Counted from the first letter of the stretch, positions 14,163-22,698 are shown. The stretch: DNA of 35,335 bases from Pleurocapsales cyanobacterium LEGE 10410 (GCA_015207195.1 JADEXJ010000057.1:1-35335), one strand, 5' to 3'. Notes: generated from the letters alone by a model not told the origin. Translations and numbers: made by a program.

Positions 14163-16361
14163 CCAACTGTAAAACCACCTAAAATCAATCATTCTAGACT
14201 ATTACCAGTCTCGCCTGTTGTTACCAAACTATTAAAATTCTTTAGCCATCATTGGGATTTTATTCTCAAGAGAGAGGGAGAAAGTTGGTATACCGAAACT
14301 AGATATATCCTGAATCTGAGAAATTTTGAGAGCTATTGGCAAGACCCTAAGATTAGCCTGGGCTTGCGTTTTGGCGGACAAACTAAATTTGGCTGTTTGG
14401 ATTTGGATAAAAATAGTAAAAATAATCCTTTAGTAAATCCCAAGCGTTATCGTAGGCTGATTAAAGTTTTAAGGAAAATCGGCATTAAGCGAACTGTTTT
14501 GATTCGCTCTAGCAGTAACCGAGGGGTACACCTATTTTTCTTTTTACCAGAAGGGATTAACAGCTTCGATCTTGCCTGTGCGTTATTTAGAGTTTTGAGT
14601 GAAAACTGTTTTGAAATAAAGGCTGGGCAACTAGAAATATTTCCCAACACCAAACGTTACAAGAAAAAGGGTGAGGGATTTTCGTTGTTTAATGGTTTGC
14701 GAGTACCCATGCAGCCAGGATCGGGTTCGATCTTATTAGATCCCAAAACCTTTGAACCAGTCCCAGGCGGGGCAGAGGAATTTGTCGAGCTGATGAATAG
14801 CTCAATCGATCGCCAAGATTTCAAGCTATTAAAGGAATGCTGCAATACGGCTCGCGATTGGTACTGTAATTTTGCGCTCAAGAAGCAGAGTCGCACTCAA
14901 TGGCAAAAGGATATTGAGTATAGCCTGAAGTACGGATTTACTGACTCTGGGCAGACTAACGATATCCTCAAGAGTTTGGCTAATTTGGGTCGGGTATTCT
15001 ACAGAGCAGATACCGTACCAGATTTAGCTAAATTTATTCACGAACGGGTTATTAACTTACCAGGATATGTAGACCACTGTGGTCATCAAGATGAGATTGA
15101 AAAACGGGCTTTTGAATGGGCGACTTCGGCTATTAACTACTGGAGTATTTGGGCAAGCAATCCCCAACGAACTCAAAACTTTACCGAATTATGGGCGGAG
15201 CAAGAACAAATTGCAGGAGTAGAACCCGTAGTAACTAATGCTCATAAGGGTAGATGGGGACTGGTCAATCAAAAGCGTAGCGATGAAACCATGATTCGGT
15301 TGAGAACTATTTTGACCGAACACCCTCTAGATACTATGCCCAAGGCAGTGGCTAAACGCCTCGATTTTATCAACGAAAAGTGTTTGGCACTCTTTGGCAC
15401 TAGGTTTAGTCGTAACACGCTCAGTAAGCCTGAATATCGCTCGTTGTGGCATCCAAAATACATTAAGGAGGTAGCAACTAAAAAAGAACCAGGTTTTAGC
15501 TTTAAATTAGCCATAGGATGCTTGAAAGCGATCGCCCGAAAAGTAGTTGTCACAATTGAACTACTTATAAGCTCCAGAAAACATAATACAGAAAAGCAAC
15601 AGCCTCAAAATCAAGCCAAACAAGCTACACAAAAAACGATCGCACCCCCTATTTGTAGTATTGATAAAAATGAACCAGAAAAAATAGCTGAAATTCAAGT
15701 TCCGCAAAAGCCCCAGCAAAACGATCGCACATTTATGAAGTGTTTTGTAGGGCAGACTCCGTATTTAGTTTTCAGAGTATTTGTACTTAAGTTAGAATTT
15801 GTAAAACTTGAGATTAAGCAAAAGCTTGAAAACTTGTTTATTCCAGAAATCAAAACGGAAGAAACTAAACTTAAAGAAATTCGCCAAGCGAGAAGAAAGA
15901 ATAGTTATTTCTATCACGGAATAGAGGTTAGTTCACGTTCGGGACTTACTTGTCGTGGTGATAAGCTAATTAACCTCAAACCAGGAACGAAAGTAAAAAT
16001 ATTAACCGATTGTCATTCTTCTTCTTTCAGTGATGATAATCGGCAAATTATCGTCTATGTAAGACCGTCTGGAATTAGAACCAAAGAAAAATACTTAGTT
16101 CCTTTAGATAATTTGATTCAAACTGGATCGAGTTCTGATTCCTATATCAAGGTAGTACTGCCTCAAATTAAAGACTTACTGGCTGCTCTGAACCTTACAA
16201 AAGAAGATTATCGCCAGCATATTCAGCAAGCTTATGATGTAGAGAGTATAAGGCAATTGTGGCCCACTGAAGTATTTGAAGTAGTAACCCATTTTCAAAA
16301 TTTGTTCTTGAGTATATTCGATAGTCGGCAAAAAGTGTCAAACGGATCTTCTTCAGCATAA
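14160..16361 (+). CDS. AEP-superfamily primase / replication protein
   Basis: 733 residues. The N-terminal third matches an archaeo-eukaryotic primase fold: acidic pair Asp81/Asp83 in GCLDLDKNS, the SxxGxH-type motif SSSNRGVHLFFFLP with His124, and an acidic motif QLEIFPNTKRY with Glu159, followed by GLRVPMQPGSGS. The DxD, His and acidic residues in this order are the catalytic set of AEP primases, and the EIFPN/K and RVP blocks are like primases of plasmids and TOTE conflict elements. The middle (about 230-340) is helical; residues about 470-520 are Gln/Lys-rich and probably a flexible linker; the C-terminus (about 570-640) is beta-rich (SSRSGLTCRGDKLINLKPGT). The UvrD-like helicase gene follows 46 bases later. 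It most likely primes or initiates replication of the element. Confidence 0.75.
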   Translation: MPTVKPPKINHSRLLPVSPVVTKLLKFFSHHWDFILKREGESWYTETRYILNLRNFESYWQDPKISLGLRFGGQTKFGCLDLDKNSKNNPLVNPKRYRRLIKVLRKIGIKRTVLIRSSSNRGVHLFFFLPEGINSFDLACALFRVLSENCFEIKAGQLEIFPNTKRYKKKGEGFSLFNGLRVPMQPGSGSILLDPKTFEPVPGGAEEFVELMNSSIDRQDFKLLKECCNTARDWYCNFALKKQSRTQWQKDIEYSLKYGFTDSGQTNDILKSLANLGRVFYRADTVPDLAKFIHERVINLPGYVDHCGHQDEIEKRAFEWATSAINYWSIWASNPQRTQNFTELWAEQEQIAGVEPVVTNAHKGRWGLVNQKRSDETMIRLRTILTEHPLDTMPKAVAKRLDFINEKCLALFGTRFSRNTLSKPEYRSLWHPKYIKEVATKKEPGFSFKLAIGCLKAIARKVVVTIELLISSRKHNTEKQQPQNQAKQATQKTIAPPICSIDKNEPEKIAEIQVPQKPQQNDRTFMKCFVGQTPYLVFRVFVLKLEFVKLEIKQKLENLFIPEIKTEETKLKEIRQARRKNSYFYHGIEVSSRSGLTCRGDKLINLKPGTKVKILTDCHSSSFSDDNRQIIVYVRPSGIRTKEKYLVPLDNLIQTGSSSDSYIKVVLPQIKDLLAALNLTKEDYRQHIQQAYDVESIRQLWPTEVFEVVTHFQNLFLSIFDSRQKVSNGSSSA

Positions 16362-16407
16362 ACCTTTCTACTGACTGCTAACGCAGAATATAGGCGCAAA
16401 AAATAAT

Positions 16408-18150
16408 TTGGGTTTATGTTCTATGCAACCAAGCATTCATCAAAAACAAGTAATTGATTGGTTACAGGCTGATTCTGATTTTTCTGACGCCGTGGTTAAT
16501 TCTGTGGCTGGTTCGGGCAAAAGCACTTTACTCAAGCTGGCTGCTGATGCTATTTCTACAAGCAACGTAGATGTCCGAGACTGTTTGGTTTTAGTTTTTA
16601 ATAAAAAAAATAAGACTGCTTTAGTTAAAAAGCTTGATTCTCGCTGGCAATACTCGATCTCTACCGTTCATAGCGCGGGGTATCGGGTGCTGAAAAAATA
16701 TCTTGGGGTTAGACGATTAGAGGTAGAAGAGGGTAAATATCGTCATCTAGCTAAAACTCTAGATTGGTTTAACGGTAGCGATCCAAAGCAGGCTAAGGTA
16801 GTCAGTCTGAGTAGTTTTCTCAAACTATTTGAATTCGTTCGGCTAACTCTATCTCCTTTGACTCCTCAAGCTTTGTCTGAGTTAATCGAACATTATGCCT
16901 TAGACATTAATAAGCAACATTTAGCTGAGATTAGCCAGAGGATTGACTATTTGTTTAGAGTGGGCATGGATTCGGCTGCTAGTGAAGCTGCAATCGATCA
17001 TACTGATATGCTTTGGCTGCCTGTAGTTTGGCAGATAAACCAAAGCCCAGGATTTAAGTATGCCCAGAGAGTAATGGTTGATGAGGCTCAAGATATGAGC
17101 CGTTTACAGCTTGAATTTGTTTTATCTCTAGCTCATTCCCAAGCCAAAATGCTGTTCGTTGGCGATCCCGCTCAGTCTATCAATGGATTTTGTGGGGCAG
17201 ATACCGATAGCTTTAGTAATATTAAAACCAGACTCCAGGCTCAAGAGTTTACTCTGCCAGTATGTTATCGATGCCCAAAGACTCATATTGAACTGATTAA
17301 CAAGCTCTGTCCTGAAATTCCCATCGAACCCAGAGATAATGCCCCGACTGGCAGTATTAAAGTTATTCAGGAATGGGACTTGTGGTCTGAGACTAATGAT
17401 AGTCGAATTAAGCCTGGAGATTTAGTAGTTGCCAGATGCAGCAGTAGTCTAGTTGACCTTCATTTGAAGATGATAGTCAGAGGTATTCCCTGTAATTTAG
17501 TTGGTAGTTCCTTACAACAAGATTTACTGCATCTTCTAGAAGATATTGCCGAGCAAAATGGATTTGAATATCAAAAGTTTGCTGAGTTTTCTCAGAGTTA
17601 TTTGAAATTTAAACAGTCTATCTACCAAGAAAACGATAACGGAGCAATACTACTGTTACAGTTAAAAGACCAAATTAAAGCGATCGAGGCGATTTATAAC
17701 CATTTTCAGAGTAAATCTTTGGCAGAATTAGCCTCAAGCATTAAGCAGTTATTTGGCTCAGAGGATGATGAGGCGGTTTTGTTATCTACCGTTCATCGAG
17801 CTAAGGGAATGGAAAGCGAAAGAGTATATATAGCTGATCCTCTAACCTTGCCCTTAATCTGGGAAGGTCAAAAACAATGGCAAGAACAGCAGGAGCAGAA
17901 TTTACTTTATGTGGCACTTTCTCGCAGTACCAAGGACCTGTTTTTAATTGGCGATGCTTTTTGGTTTGATGACAATAGACCTTCGCATAGCAATTTAGTA
18001 TCGACCGATCGTACCATCACTGACTCGGACGGCGATTCAGTTGAAGAAAGGATTGTTAAAGCTTCAAATGAAGAATTAGAGCATTATGCCAAGCTCATTC
18101 GACTAGAGCAGGGGAAGAGAGTCGAGCTTAACTTGAAAAGTCTTATCTAA
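16408..18150 (+). CDS. UvrD/Rep-like SF1 helicase
   Basis: A 580-residue superfamily 1A DNA helicase. Motifs in order: Walker A SVAGSGKSTLLKLA (about 33-46), motif Ia-like TVHSAGYRVL (about 87), Walker B VMVDEAQDMSRLQ (about 223), motif III VGDPAQSINGFCGA, motif IV LPVCYRCP, motif V STVHRAKGMESERVYI (about 467) and motif VI NLLYVALSRS (about 503). All residues needed for ATP hydrolysis are visible. It is shorter than UvrD (~720) and lacks much of the 1B/2B inserts. The TTG at 16408 is the first possible start, but ATG at 16423 is likelier. It lies directly after the primase, so a role in element replication or recombination is inferred. Confidence 0.88.
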   Translation: MGLCSMQPSIHQKQVIDWLQADSDFSDAVVNSVAGSGKSTLLKLAADAISTSNVDVRDCLVLVFNKKNKTALVKKLDSRWQYSISTVHSAGYRVLKKYLGVRRLEVEEGKYRHLAKTLDWFNGSDPKQAKVVSLSSFLKLFEFVRLTLSPLTPQALSELIEHYALDINKQHLAEISQRIDYLFRVGMDSAASEAAIDHTDMLWLPVVWQINQSPGFKYAQRVMVDEAQDMSRLQLEFVLSLAHSQAKMLFVGDPAQSINGFCGADTDSFSNIKTRLQAQEFTLPVCYRCPKTHIELINKLCPEIPIEPRDNAPTGSIKVIQEWDLWSETNDSRIKPGDLVVARCSSSLVDLHLKMIVRGIPCNLVGSSLQQDLLHLLEDIAEQNGFEYQKFAEFSQSYLKFKQSIYQENDNGAILLLQLKDQIKAIEAIYNHFQSKSLAELASSIKQLFGSEDDEAVLLSTVHRAKGMESERVYIADPLTLPLIWEGQKQWQEQQEQNLLYVALSRSTKDLFLIGDAFWFDDNRPSHSNLVSTDRTITDSDGDSVEERIVKASNEELEHYAKLIRLEQGKRVELNLKSLI

Positions 18151-18168
18151 ATATTGAATAAATCTGCG

Positions 18169-18208
18169 AATACTGTCCCTGACGGGAATATCAGGAGCAG
18201 TATTTTTA
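18169..18208 (+). terminator. Intrinsic terminator or attenuator after helicase
   Basis: A 14-position stem with one mismatch and one G-T pair: AATACTG TCCCTGA pairs with TCAGGAG CAGTATT around the loop CGGGAATA. It is followed by TTT and A (five T in a row counting the stem end). It starts 19 bases after the helicase stop and ends 14 bases before the next gene, so it would separate or attenuate the downstream genes. Confidence 0.65.
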
Positions 18209-18221
18209 GGTTTCAATTTAA

Positions 18222-18851
18222 ATGACCGAGATTGACAAGCAATTAGAAACAAGAGTTATCGACCTGAACGAACTTTATCCAGATGTTGAGAGAATGCCCG
18301 TCAGTTTAAAGTTAAGGACTTATCTAAGGCAAGTAAGTTTAAAGATCGCCCAAGAAAAAGTTTTAGACAATAATCCGTACCTAGATCGTTTGGTCACAGA
18401 AACCTCTTTATTTTTGCCCGAAATGTTTCTCGATCGCTGGGTCAAGCATTGGGAATATCAAGTGGCAATAAAACAGGAGGGTAGCTGGGTAAATTCGAGC
18501 TTAGATTTTGCCGTCGATCGAGAAAATGAAGTTTCAATTGTTGATTGGTCGGGGATTGAAAGCGATCGCATTGCCGTAGCTCTAGCCTATCTCCTATCTC
18601 AAAGATTAGGTTCTCAACCCCAAAATATTTCTGTGGTTAGTTTGATTGCCAATCCTTTGAATGAAGATAGACGGATTAATTTTATTAGAAGGCTGTTTGG
18701 GGACAATGATTTTTATATCTGCCAACAGGAGTTGAACGAGCGACTTGCGCTGCTCGCTCGTGGAGAAGATTTAAACTCAGTCCCAGAACCAGAACTAAAC
18801 GAGCTAAATCTCTTAGATATAGAAAGTATTCCAGAAGTAGTAATCGATTAA
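18222..18851 (+). CDS. Possible degenerate RecB-like nuclease-fold protein
   Basis: 209 residues, not firmly assigned. The middle reads HWEYQVAIKQEGSWVNSSLD then FAVDRENEVSIVDWSG. It resembles the core of RecB/Cas4-type PD-(D/E)xK domains, where a strand gives D-(F/L)-x-V-D and the next gives (I/V)VD(Y/W)K. Here the Lys position is Ser or Gly, so the active site looks degenerate. After it come a helix (IAVALAYLLSQRLG) and a strand (ISVVSLIANP), also fitting the fold. The N-terminal 70 residues and the acidic tail (about 165-209) are unassigned. Location right after a UvrD-like helicase recalls AddAB/RecB-type partnerships, but that is inference. Confidence 0.45.
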   Translation: MTEIDKQLETRVIDLNELYPDVERMPVSLKLRTYLRQVSLKIAQEKVLDNNPYLDRLVTETSLFLPEMFLDRWVKHWEYQVAIKQEGSWVNSSLDFAVDRENEVSIVDWSGIESDRIAVALAYLLSQRLGSQPQNISVVSLIANPLNEDRRINFIRRLFGDNDFYICQQELNERLALLARGEDLNSVPEPELNELNLLDIESIPEVVID

Positions 18852-18907
18852 GCATCATTTGTTTACCCTTGCGGGTTACGAAGACGCGAATATAGTTACT
18901 GTCAATA

Positions 18908-19462
18908 ATGCAACCTATCTCAAACCAACAATATCCAAATAATAATCAATTTATACCTCCAACGACCTCAAGTCAGCTAATTCCTCAGCACAATCAAAAC
19001 GTACCCCTCTTGGCTCATTTAGGGGCAAATACAGTCGATACAGAAAACTATTTCCAGCAGTATCAAAACTTACTATCGGGATTTAAAGGCAATATAGACT
19101 GTAGGCTGATTCCCAGTCGAAAAGGGGATACGTTTACCTTGACCAAGGCTGGGGCGGAGAAAATCTGTCGTTTCTTTGGCTTGAATTATAATTTAATTCC
19201 TTTAGCTCAAACTAAATTGGATTTTAACCAGAATGTTTTTTACTATGCCTATGAATGTCAGCTAAGTTACGCAAACGTAATAGTAGGCAACGGATTTGGC
19301 AACTGTAACAATCAAGAATCTAAATATGTCAAAGCCTATTCTCCTGACATCCTCAATACCATAGACAAAATGGCTCAAAAACGAGCTTTAGTTAGTGCGG
19401 TACTATTTACCACTGGCGGTTCGAGATTCTTTGGGCAGAAAGTAGCCGATCTTAATAGTTGA
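18908..19462 (+). CDS. Rad52/annealing-protein-like element protein
   Basis: 184 residues. After a Gln/Asn/Pro-rich, probably disordered N-terminus (1-45) comes a conserved core: FTLTKAGAEKICRFFGL, YAYECQLSYANVIVGNGFGN, ESKY, and DILNTIDKMAQKRALVSAVL followed by FTTGGSRFF. The order (LTKAGAEK.CR.FG..., G.G.G.C...E.KY, NT..KMA.KRA.V.A.L..T..S..F) is shared by many phage and plasmid proteins, and the KMAxKRALVxAvL helix resembles the KARKEA..D.LKRAL helix of Rad52-type single-strand annealing proteins. A role in homologous recombination or DNA binding is likely; Rad52 kinship is inferred, not shown. It is convergent with the next gene, 48 bases apart. Confidence 0.5.
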   Translation: MQPISNQQYPNNNQFIPPTTSSQLIPQHNQNVPLLAHLGANTVDTENYFQQYQNLLSGFKGNIDCRLIPSRKGDTFTLTKAGAEKICRFFGLNYNLIPLAQTKLDFNQNVFYYAYECQLSYANVIVGNGFGNCNNQESKYVKAYSPDILNTIDKMAQKRALVSAVLFTTGGSRFFGQKVADLNS

Positions 19463-19510
19463 TTGGAGTTACTAAGTCGCGATCGCTAAAAATTTTATCT
19501 ATGAGCGACT

Positions 19511-20518
19511 CTATTTACGGTTAAAAGCTTTGACTGGTTCTAAATAGCGATCGCGAATTTTATTAGCTGCCATAATTTGCGACTCTCTTTGAGTCCAGGT
19601 TTTGACTTTCCAGTCTTGAGGTTTTAATGGCTGAATTTCAGTTTCATGAGGAATGCTAATTTTCATGTCTCGATCCAAAAATTGGTTGAGTACTCTGACA
19701 ATGTGCAGGCAGCAATAATCGGGGTACTTGGCAATTTGATATTCTGCAAAGCGAATCACAATATAGCCCAGTTCTAAAAAGAATTTATCTCTAATAATAT
19801 ATTTACGATCTTCGACCAAATGAATTGGCATAGATTCTTTGAGGGTATATGGTTCGTCTATTTCTAAATCAACACCGAGCTTTAGGTCGTCATTAATTAA
19901 AATAAAATCGGCGGTAGGGGTATAACGCTCGCCTTGAAATTGGCAATGTTCGATGATGCGCCAAGGATAGTCGAACCACTTTTGTAAATAACTTAGAAAA
20001 TAAGATTCAGATAGTCCTTTATTTGCCGAATCGTCAATTTTGAAGTTATAAATGTTTTCTCTTGATGCTAGAGAATTTAATAGTAGGGTAGATAGCTTAG
20101 GTTTAAAATTAGTGCTGGATTTGTCTTTGATTGTATATTGTCTAATCGACAGTTTATTTTCAATAGTAGTTAATTGCTTCCTGAGATTATTTTTATATTT
20201 TTGTAAGCTGCAATAGCAAAAATAAGCAAACGCAGTCAACAGCAATAAAGCTGAAGCTAATATTTTATTTGATAGCAAAATATTAGTGAATGATAATAGT
20301 AGAAAAAACACTGTTAAGTATCCGCAGGAAAATTGTTTAAAGCTTATATCGTTATAGTAATGAATTTTTTTAATTATTAGAGGTGTTGGTTCGAGCTGAA
20401 AGATGGGATCGCTTTTTTCTCGAACTTCATTAACTTCGGATAGCATCTTAGATAGACTATCTGGATAAAAGGTCATGGGATAATATTCTCGGCACTGTTC
20501 GACTATCGGTTTTTCCAT
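19511..20518 (-). CDS. Membrane-anchored DUF559/Vsr-like nuclease-type protein
   Basis: 335 residues in an unusual arrangement. Residues about 64-106 hold two membrane helices (GYLTVFFLLLSFTNILL and ILASALLLLTAFAYFC). After a ~70-residue linker, residues about 185-290 look like a Vsr/DUF559-type PD-(D/E)xK domain: YTPTADFILI, then LGVDLEIDEPYTL, then RDKFFLELGYIVIRFAEYQI. The Asp in TADF and the Glu in DLEID fit the metal-binding positions, and the R-D-x-F-(F/L) plus VIRF ending is typical. The domain would face the cytoplasm if both helices form a hairpin. It is on the strand opposite to the surrounding element genes, suggesting an independently acquired cargo or defence gene. Substrate unknown. 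Confidence 0.5.
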   Translation of the reverse strand: MEKPIVEQCREYYPMTFYPDSLSKMLSEVNEVREKSDPIFQLEPTPLIIKKIHYYNDISFKQFSCGYLTVFFLLLSFTNILLSNKILASALLLLTAFAYFCYCSLQKYKNNLRKQLTTIENKLSIRQYTIKDKSSTNFKPKLSTLLLNSLASRENIYNFKIDDSANKGLSESYFLSYLQKWFDYPWRIIEHCQFQGERYTPTADFILINDDLKLGVDLEIDEPYTLKESMPIHLVEDRKYIIRDKFFLELGYIVIRFAEYQIAKYPDYCCLHIVRVLNQFLDRDMKISIPHETEIQPLKPQDWKVKTWTQRESQIMAANKIRDRYLEPVKAFNRK

Positions 20519-20524
20519 AGCAAA

Positions 20525-20538
20525 AAGGCTTACGCCTT
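20525..20538. promoter_or_regulatory. Small hairpin in divergent promoter region
   Basis: AAGGC-TTAC-GCCTT is a perfect five-pair stem. On the minus strand it is followed by TTTT and lies six bases before the ATG of the nuclease-like gene, where it could limit its translation or end incoming transcription. It is in the 77-base gap shared with the PRTRC cassette. Confidence 0.35.
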
Positions 20539-20595
20539 GAGAGTTGCGATTACTAGTAAATGGATAAAATTTAGTTATGTTAATTCGTTACGGTT

Positions 20596-20937
20596 ATGAG
20601 TAAACCAACATCTACTCTAGCCGACGCAATAAAAGAGTGTAAGCATCCGCTAAAGGTTAGCTTTGTCTTCGATCTCCAGGAGCAGATATTTACTCTAGCT
20701 GTTGGCTATGAGGGCGTTTTTCCGACTATAGCTAGATATGACAAAATGCCTGAAGATTTGAATCTTGCCGTTCTAAACCTGCTGCCAGAATTCGATGTTG
20801 AAGATAAAAACAGTCAAGTTACCAAGCAAAAGCTCAAAGATAACGGTAAACGTAAAGTAAAGCCGATTGAGTCAGGAAAAAGTACCAAACATTCTCAGAA
20901 AATTAAGAAAGTAAAATTTGCTAAAAGTTTGATTTAA
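20596..20937 (+). CDS. PRTRC protein E-like
   Basis: 113 residues and the first gene of the PRTRC-type cassette. The core (about 5-65) has a strand pair LKVSFVFDLQEQIFTLAVGY followed by an acidic-hydrophobic segment ending in LNLLPEFDVE. It resembles PRTRC protein E, which has a short beta-rich N-terminal domain and then a linker ending with a low-complexity tail. The tail here (80-113) is Lys-rich (KQKLKDNGKRKVKP, KKVKFAKSL), a possible nucleic-acid contact. Sequence similarity alone is weak; position before the C-F-B-A-ThiF genes in the usual order is the stronger argument. Only two bases separate its stop from the next start, so translation is probably coupled. Confidence 0.5.
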   Translation: MSKPTSTLADAIKECKHPLKVSFVFDLQEQIFTLAVGYEGVFPTIARYDKMPEDLNLAVLNLLPEFDVEDKNSQVTKQKLKDNGKRKVKPIESGKSTKHSQKIKKVKFAKSLI

Positions 20938-20939
20938 CT

Positions 20940-21377
20940 ATGACTTTAGATAAGAATAAAAACGCTATAAAAGTTGAATATGAAGGACAAAGTTATGCCG
21001 TCGATGCAGCAAAAATTGAGGGATTAGATGACGAGCAAATCATCAGTTTATTATCGGTTGGCTTTCCTGGCATGGCTGGGGGAAAGATTGAAAGACACGA
21101 AGATGGCGTGATTAAAATTATTAAACGGGTAGGCACTAAAGGCTGTAATGACTTGGTTAAATTACTTGAAGCCTGTCCTGAAGATAATTTACCTTTAAAA
21201 ATTGAAAGTTTTAACCAGCAGCCTATTGAAGAGTTAACCATTGCCGAATGGGAACAGGTTTATGAAGGATGGGATCTTGAGGCGATTGAGCAAATGCTAC
21301 TACAGAGAGAAAGCCAGATTCGCTCTCTAATTGTTCGCCTGTACTTTTGCCCGACCAAAATTCGACCTTGGATATGA
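20940..21377 (+). CDS. PRTRC protein C-like ubiquitin-fold protein with tail
   Basis: 145 residues. Residues 8-68 match PRTRC protein C, a ubiquitin-like beta-grasp protein: an initial strand IKVEYEGQSYAVD, a helix (DDEQIISLLSVGFP) and the closing strand IKIIKRVGTKG, ending with Gly68. Typical PRTRC C proteins stop shortly after the RAVGTKG-like motif. Here ~77 residues follow, a helical, acidic extension (EELTIAEWEQVYEGWDLEAI). Cleavage after Gly68 would expose a Gly terminus, as in ubiquitin-like precursors, and a JAMM peptidase gene is three genes downstream. Its stop overlaps the next ATG (ATGA), so the genes are translationally coupled. Family call from motif and position; processing is inference. 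Confidence 0.65.
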   Translation: MTLDKNKNAIKVEYEGQSYAVDAAKIEGLDDEQIISLLSVGFPGMAGGKIERHEDGVIKIIKRVGTKGCNDLVKLLEACPEDNLPLKIESFNQQPIEELTIAEWEQVYEGWDLEAIEQMLLQRESQIRSLIVRLYFCPTKIRPWI

Positions 21378-22036
21378 GATCTCTTATTGAGAGAACCAAA
21401 GAATTATCTCGCAAATACAATGGACTTCAAGCAACCAAAGATTTGTTTCCAGAAGAGTATTGTCAATTAAGTGCTAACCTAATTCTAAATGATGATGCCC
21501 TGGAACAAATTGACGTTCGGTTAATAGATTTGCTCAACGAACACTGCTTTCCCTGTTATGACATCGACCGCGATTATTCTAAGAAAACTAGAGAAAGACC
21601 ATACAGAGGATTAGAAAAAATCTCAATTTGTCCATCGGGTTTTGATAGTTACGACTATTACTACTATGGTGAGGGTGCTGGCTGGTATTTTGTCCGTATG
21701 ACCAGCGATGAGTGTTTTGACTACTATGGCTACGATTACAGAACTCTAGATTTAATCGAGCGGGCAATAAGCCTGTTGCCAGACAGTTATCCCTTAACTA
21801 TTTTGCCCGAAGTGGTTCGTTACGTTTGGACCATGACTGGTAACTTGTGGCTAGATAGTCACATTGAAGGGGATAACGAGTATACCCTCAGCGAAACCGA
21901 GGTCTTGAAGCTCGAAGAAGAATATCGGCAAGCCTTAGCTTTAATAGTCAGACTACGCTTCTTTGATGATTGGTTTTCTGTTAACCCTGCTATTGCCCAA
22001 CCTGCGATCGCCAAAGTATTTCGTCAAATAACTTAA
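21374..22036 (+). CDS. PRTRC protein F-like
   Basis: 220 residues if started at ATG 21374, whose ATGA overlap with the preceding stop decides the start; a TTG at 21347 would add nine residues. The protein is acidic and rich in Tyr and Asp in the middle (GFDSYDYYYYGEGAGWYFVR). It has a conserved-looking aromatic block with TSDECFDYYGYDYRTLDL, then helical LPEVVRYVWTMTGNLWLDSH. No catalytic motif is visible. It is in the place of PRTRC protein F in the standard gene order, which is the main reason for the label. No membrane segment. Six bases separate it from the next gene. Confidence 0.45.
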   Translation: MRSLIERTKELSRKYNGLQATKDLFPEEYCQLSANLILNDDALEQIDVRLIDLLNEHCFPCYDIDRDYSKKTRERPYRGLEKISICPSGFDSYDYYYYGEGAGWYFVRMTSDECFDYYGYDYRTLDLIERAISLLPDSYPLTILPEVVRYVWTMTGNLWLDSHIEGDNEYTLSETEVLKLEEEYRQALALIVRLRFFDDWFSVNPAIAQPAIAKVFRQIT

Positions 22037-22041
22037 ATATT

Positions 22042-22695
22042 ATGATTTCCCAATTAATCGAACAGGCTCAAGCGTTCCTGATTATGCAGCAGGATTCGGT
22101 TTTGTTTGTGGCGCGAGAAAGTGGTGAGACATTTATCAAACAGATTGACCTACCTTCTTTGATTAGGGCTATGTCTCAGTCAGATTTCCAATCTAATTGG
22201 TACATCAATCCCTTGATGAAACTGCATCACATTTCCCAAAAAGAGGGACGAACCACTACCATCAACTCGATTCTGCCTAGTACCTACCTGTTGAAGTTCA
22301 AGTCTTTCTGTTTGGGAGTTCCTTTACCTGGAGTGGTGATTGCACACTGTCAAAGCCAACTGTGGGTTTACGCTTACAAAGGCGAACTGAGTTTGAATTC
22401 AACTTTATACCATTATCCTCTGCCCAATATTGACGACCGTGGCAAGGTGTGTTGGGGTAACGTAGCTTTGCCCAGAAATAGTCCTAGTTCGATGTGGAAC
22501 GCTTTTGTAACTTCAGAATTTAACCAAGATTACGATAATCGCAAATCTCAAGCCCATCCCTACAATGTCGTCTCTCAGCTAAAAGAAGTCTCCCAAAGCT
22601 TAAGTACAGTCTATCCCGAACAAGATTTGGTCTCGACTAATCTGACTTTGGCTACCCTGGCTCAAACTAATTCCAAACGATCGTTAAATTTTTAA
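22042..22695 (+). CDS. PRTRC protein B (E2-like fold)
   Basis: 217 residues. Recognisable PRTRC B blocks: LPSTYLLKFKSFCLGVPLPG, then VVIAHCQSQLWVYAYKGE, then LYHYPLPNID, RGKVCWGNVALPRN, and MWNAFVTSEFNQDY. The proline-rich entry (LPLPG), the PLPN turn and the VCWGN strand are the family signature and have been related to E2-like folds in comparative studies of prokaryotic ubiquitin-type systems. Cys residues at HCQ (~110) and KVCWG (~144) are candidates for thioester chemistry, but most PRTRC B proteins are thought to be inactive or of unknown activity. Tightly packed, three bases before the JAMM gene. Confidence 0.7.
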   Translation: MISQLIEQAQAFLIMQQDSVLFVARESGETFIKQIDLPSLIRAMSQSDFQSNWYINPLMKLHHISQKEGRTTTINSILPSTYLLKFKSFCLGVPLPGVVIAHCQSQLWVYAYKGELSLNSTLYHYPLPNIDDRGKVCWGNVALPRNSPSSMWNAFVTSEFNQDYDNRKSQAHPYNVVSQLKEVSQSLSTVYPEQDLVSTNLTLATLAQTNSKRSLNF

Positions 22696-22698
22696 ACA

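Noticed and set aside
19475-19510. AGTCGC...GCGACT inverted repeat in the convergent gap between the Rad52-like and nuclease-like genes
   Set aside because: The loop is 24 bases and no clear T-run follows on either strand, so I do not call a terminator.
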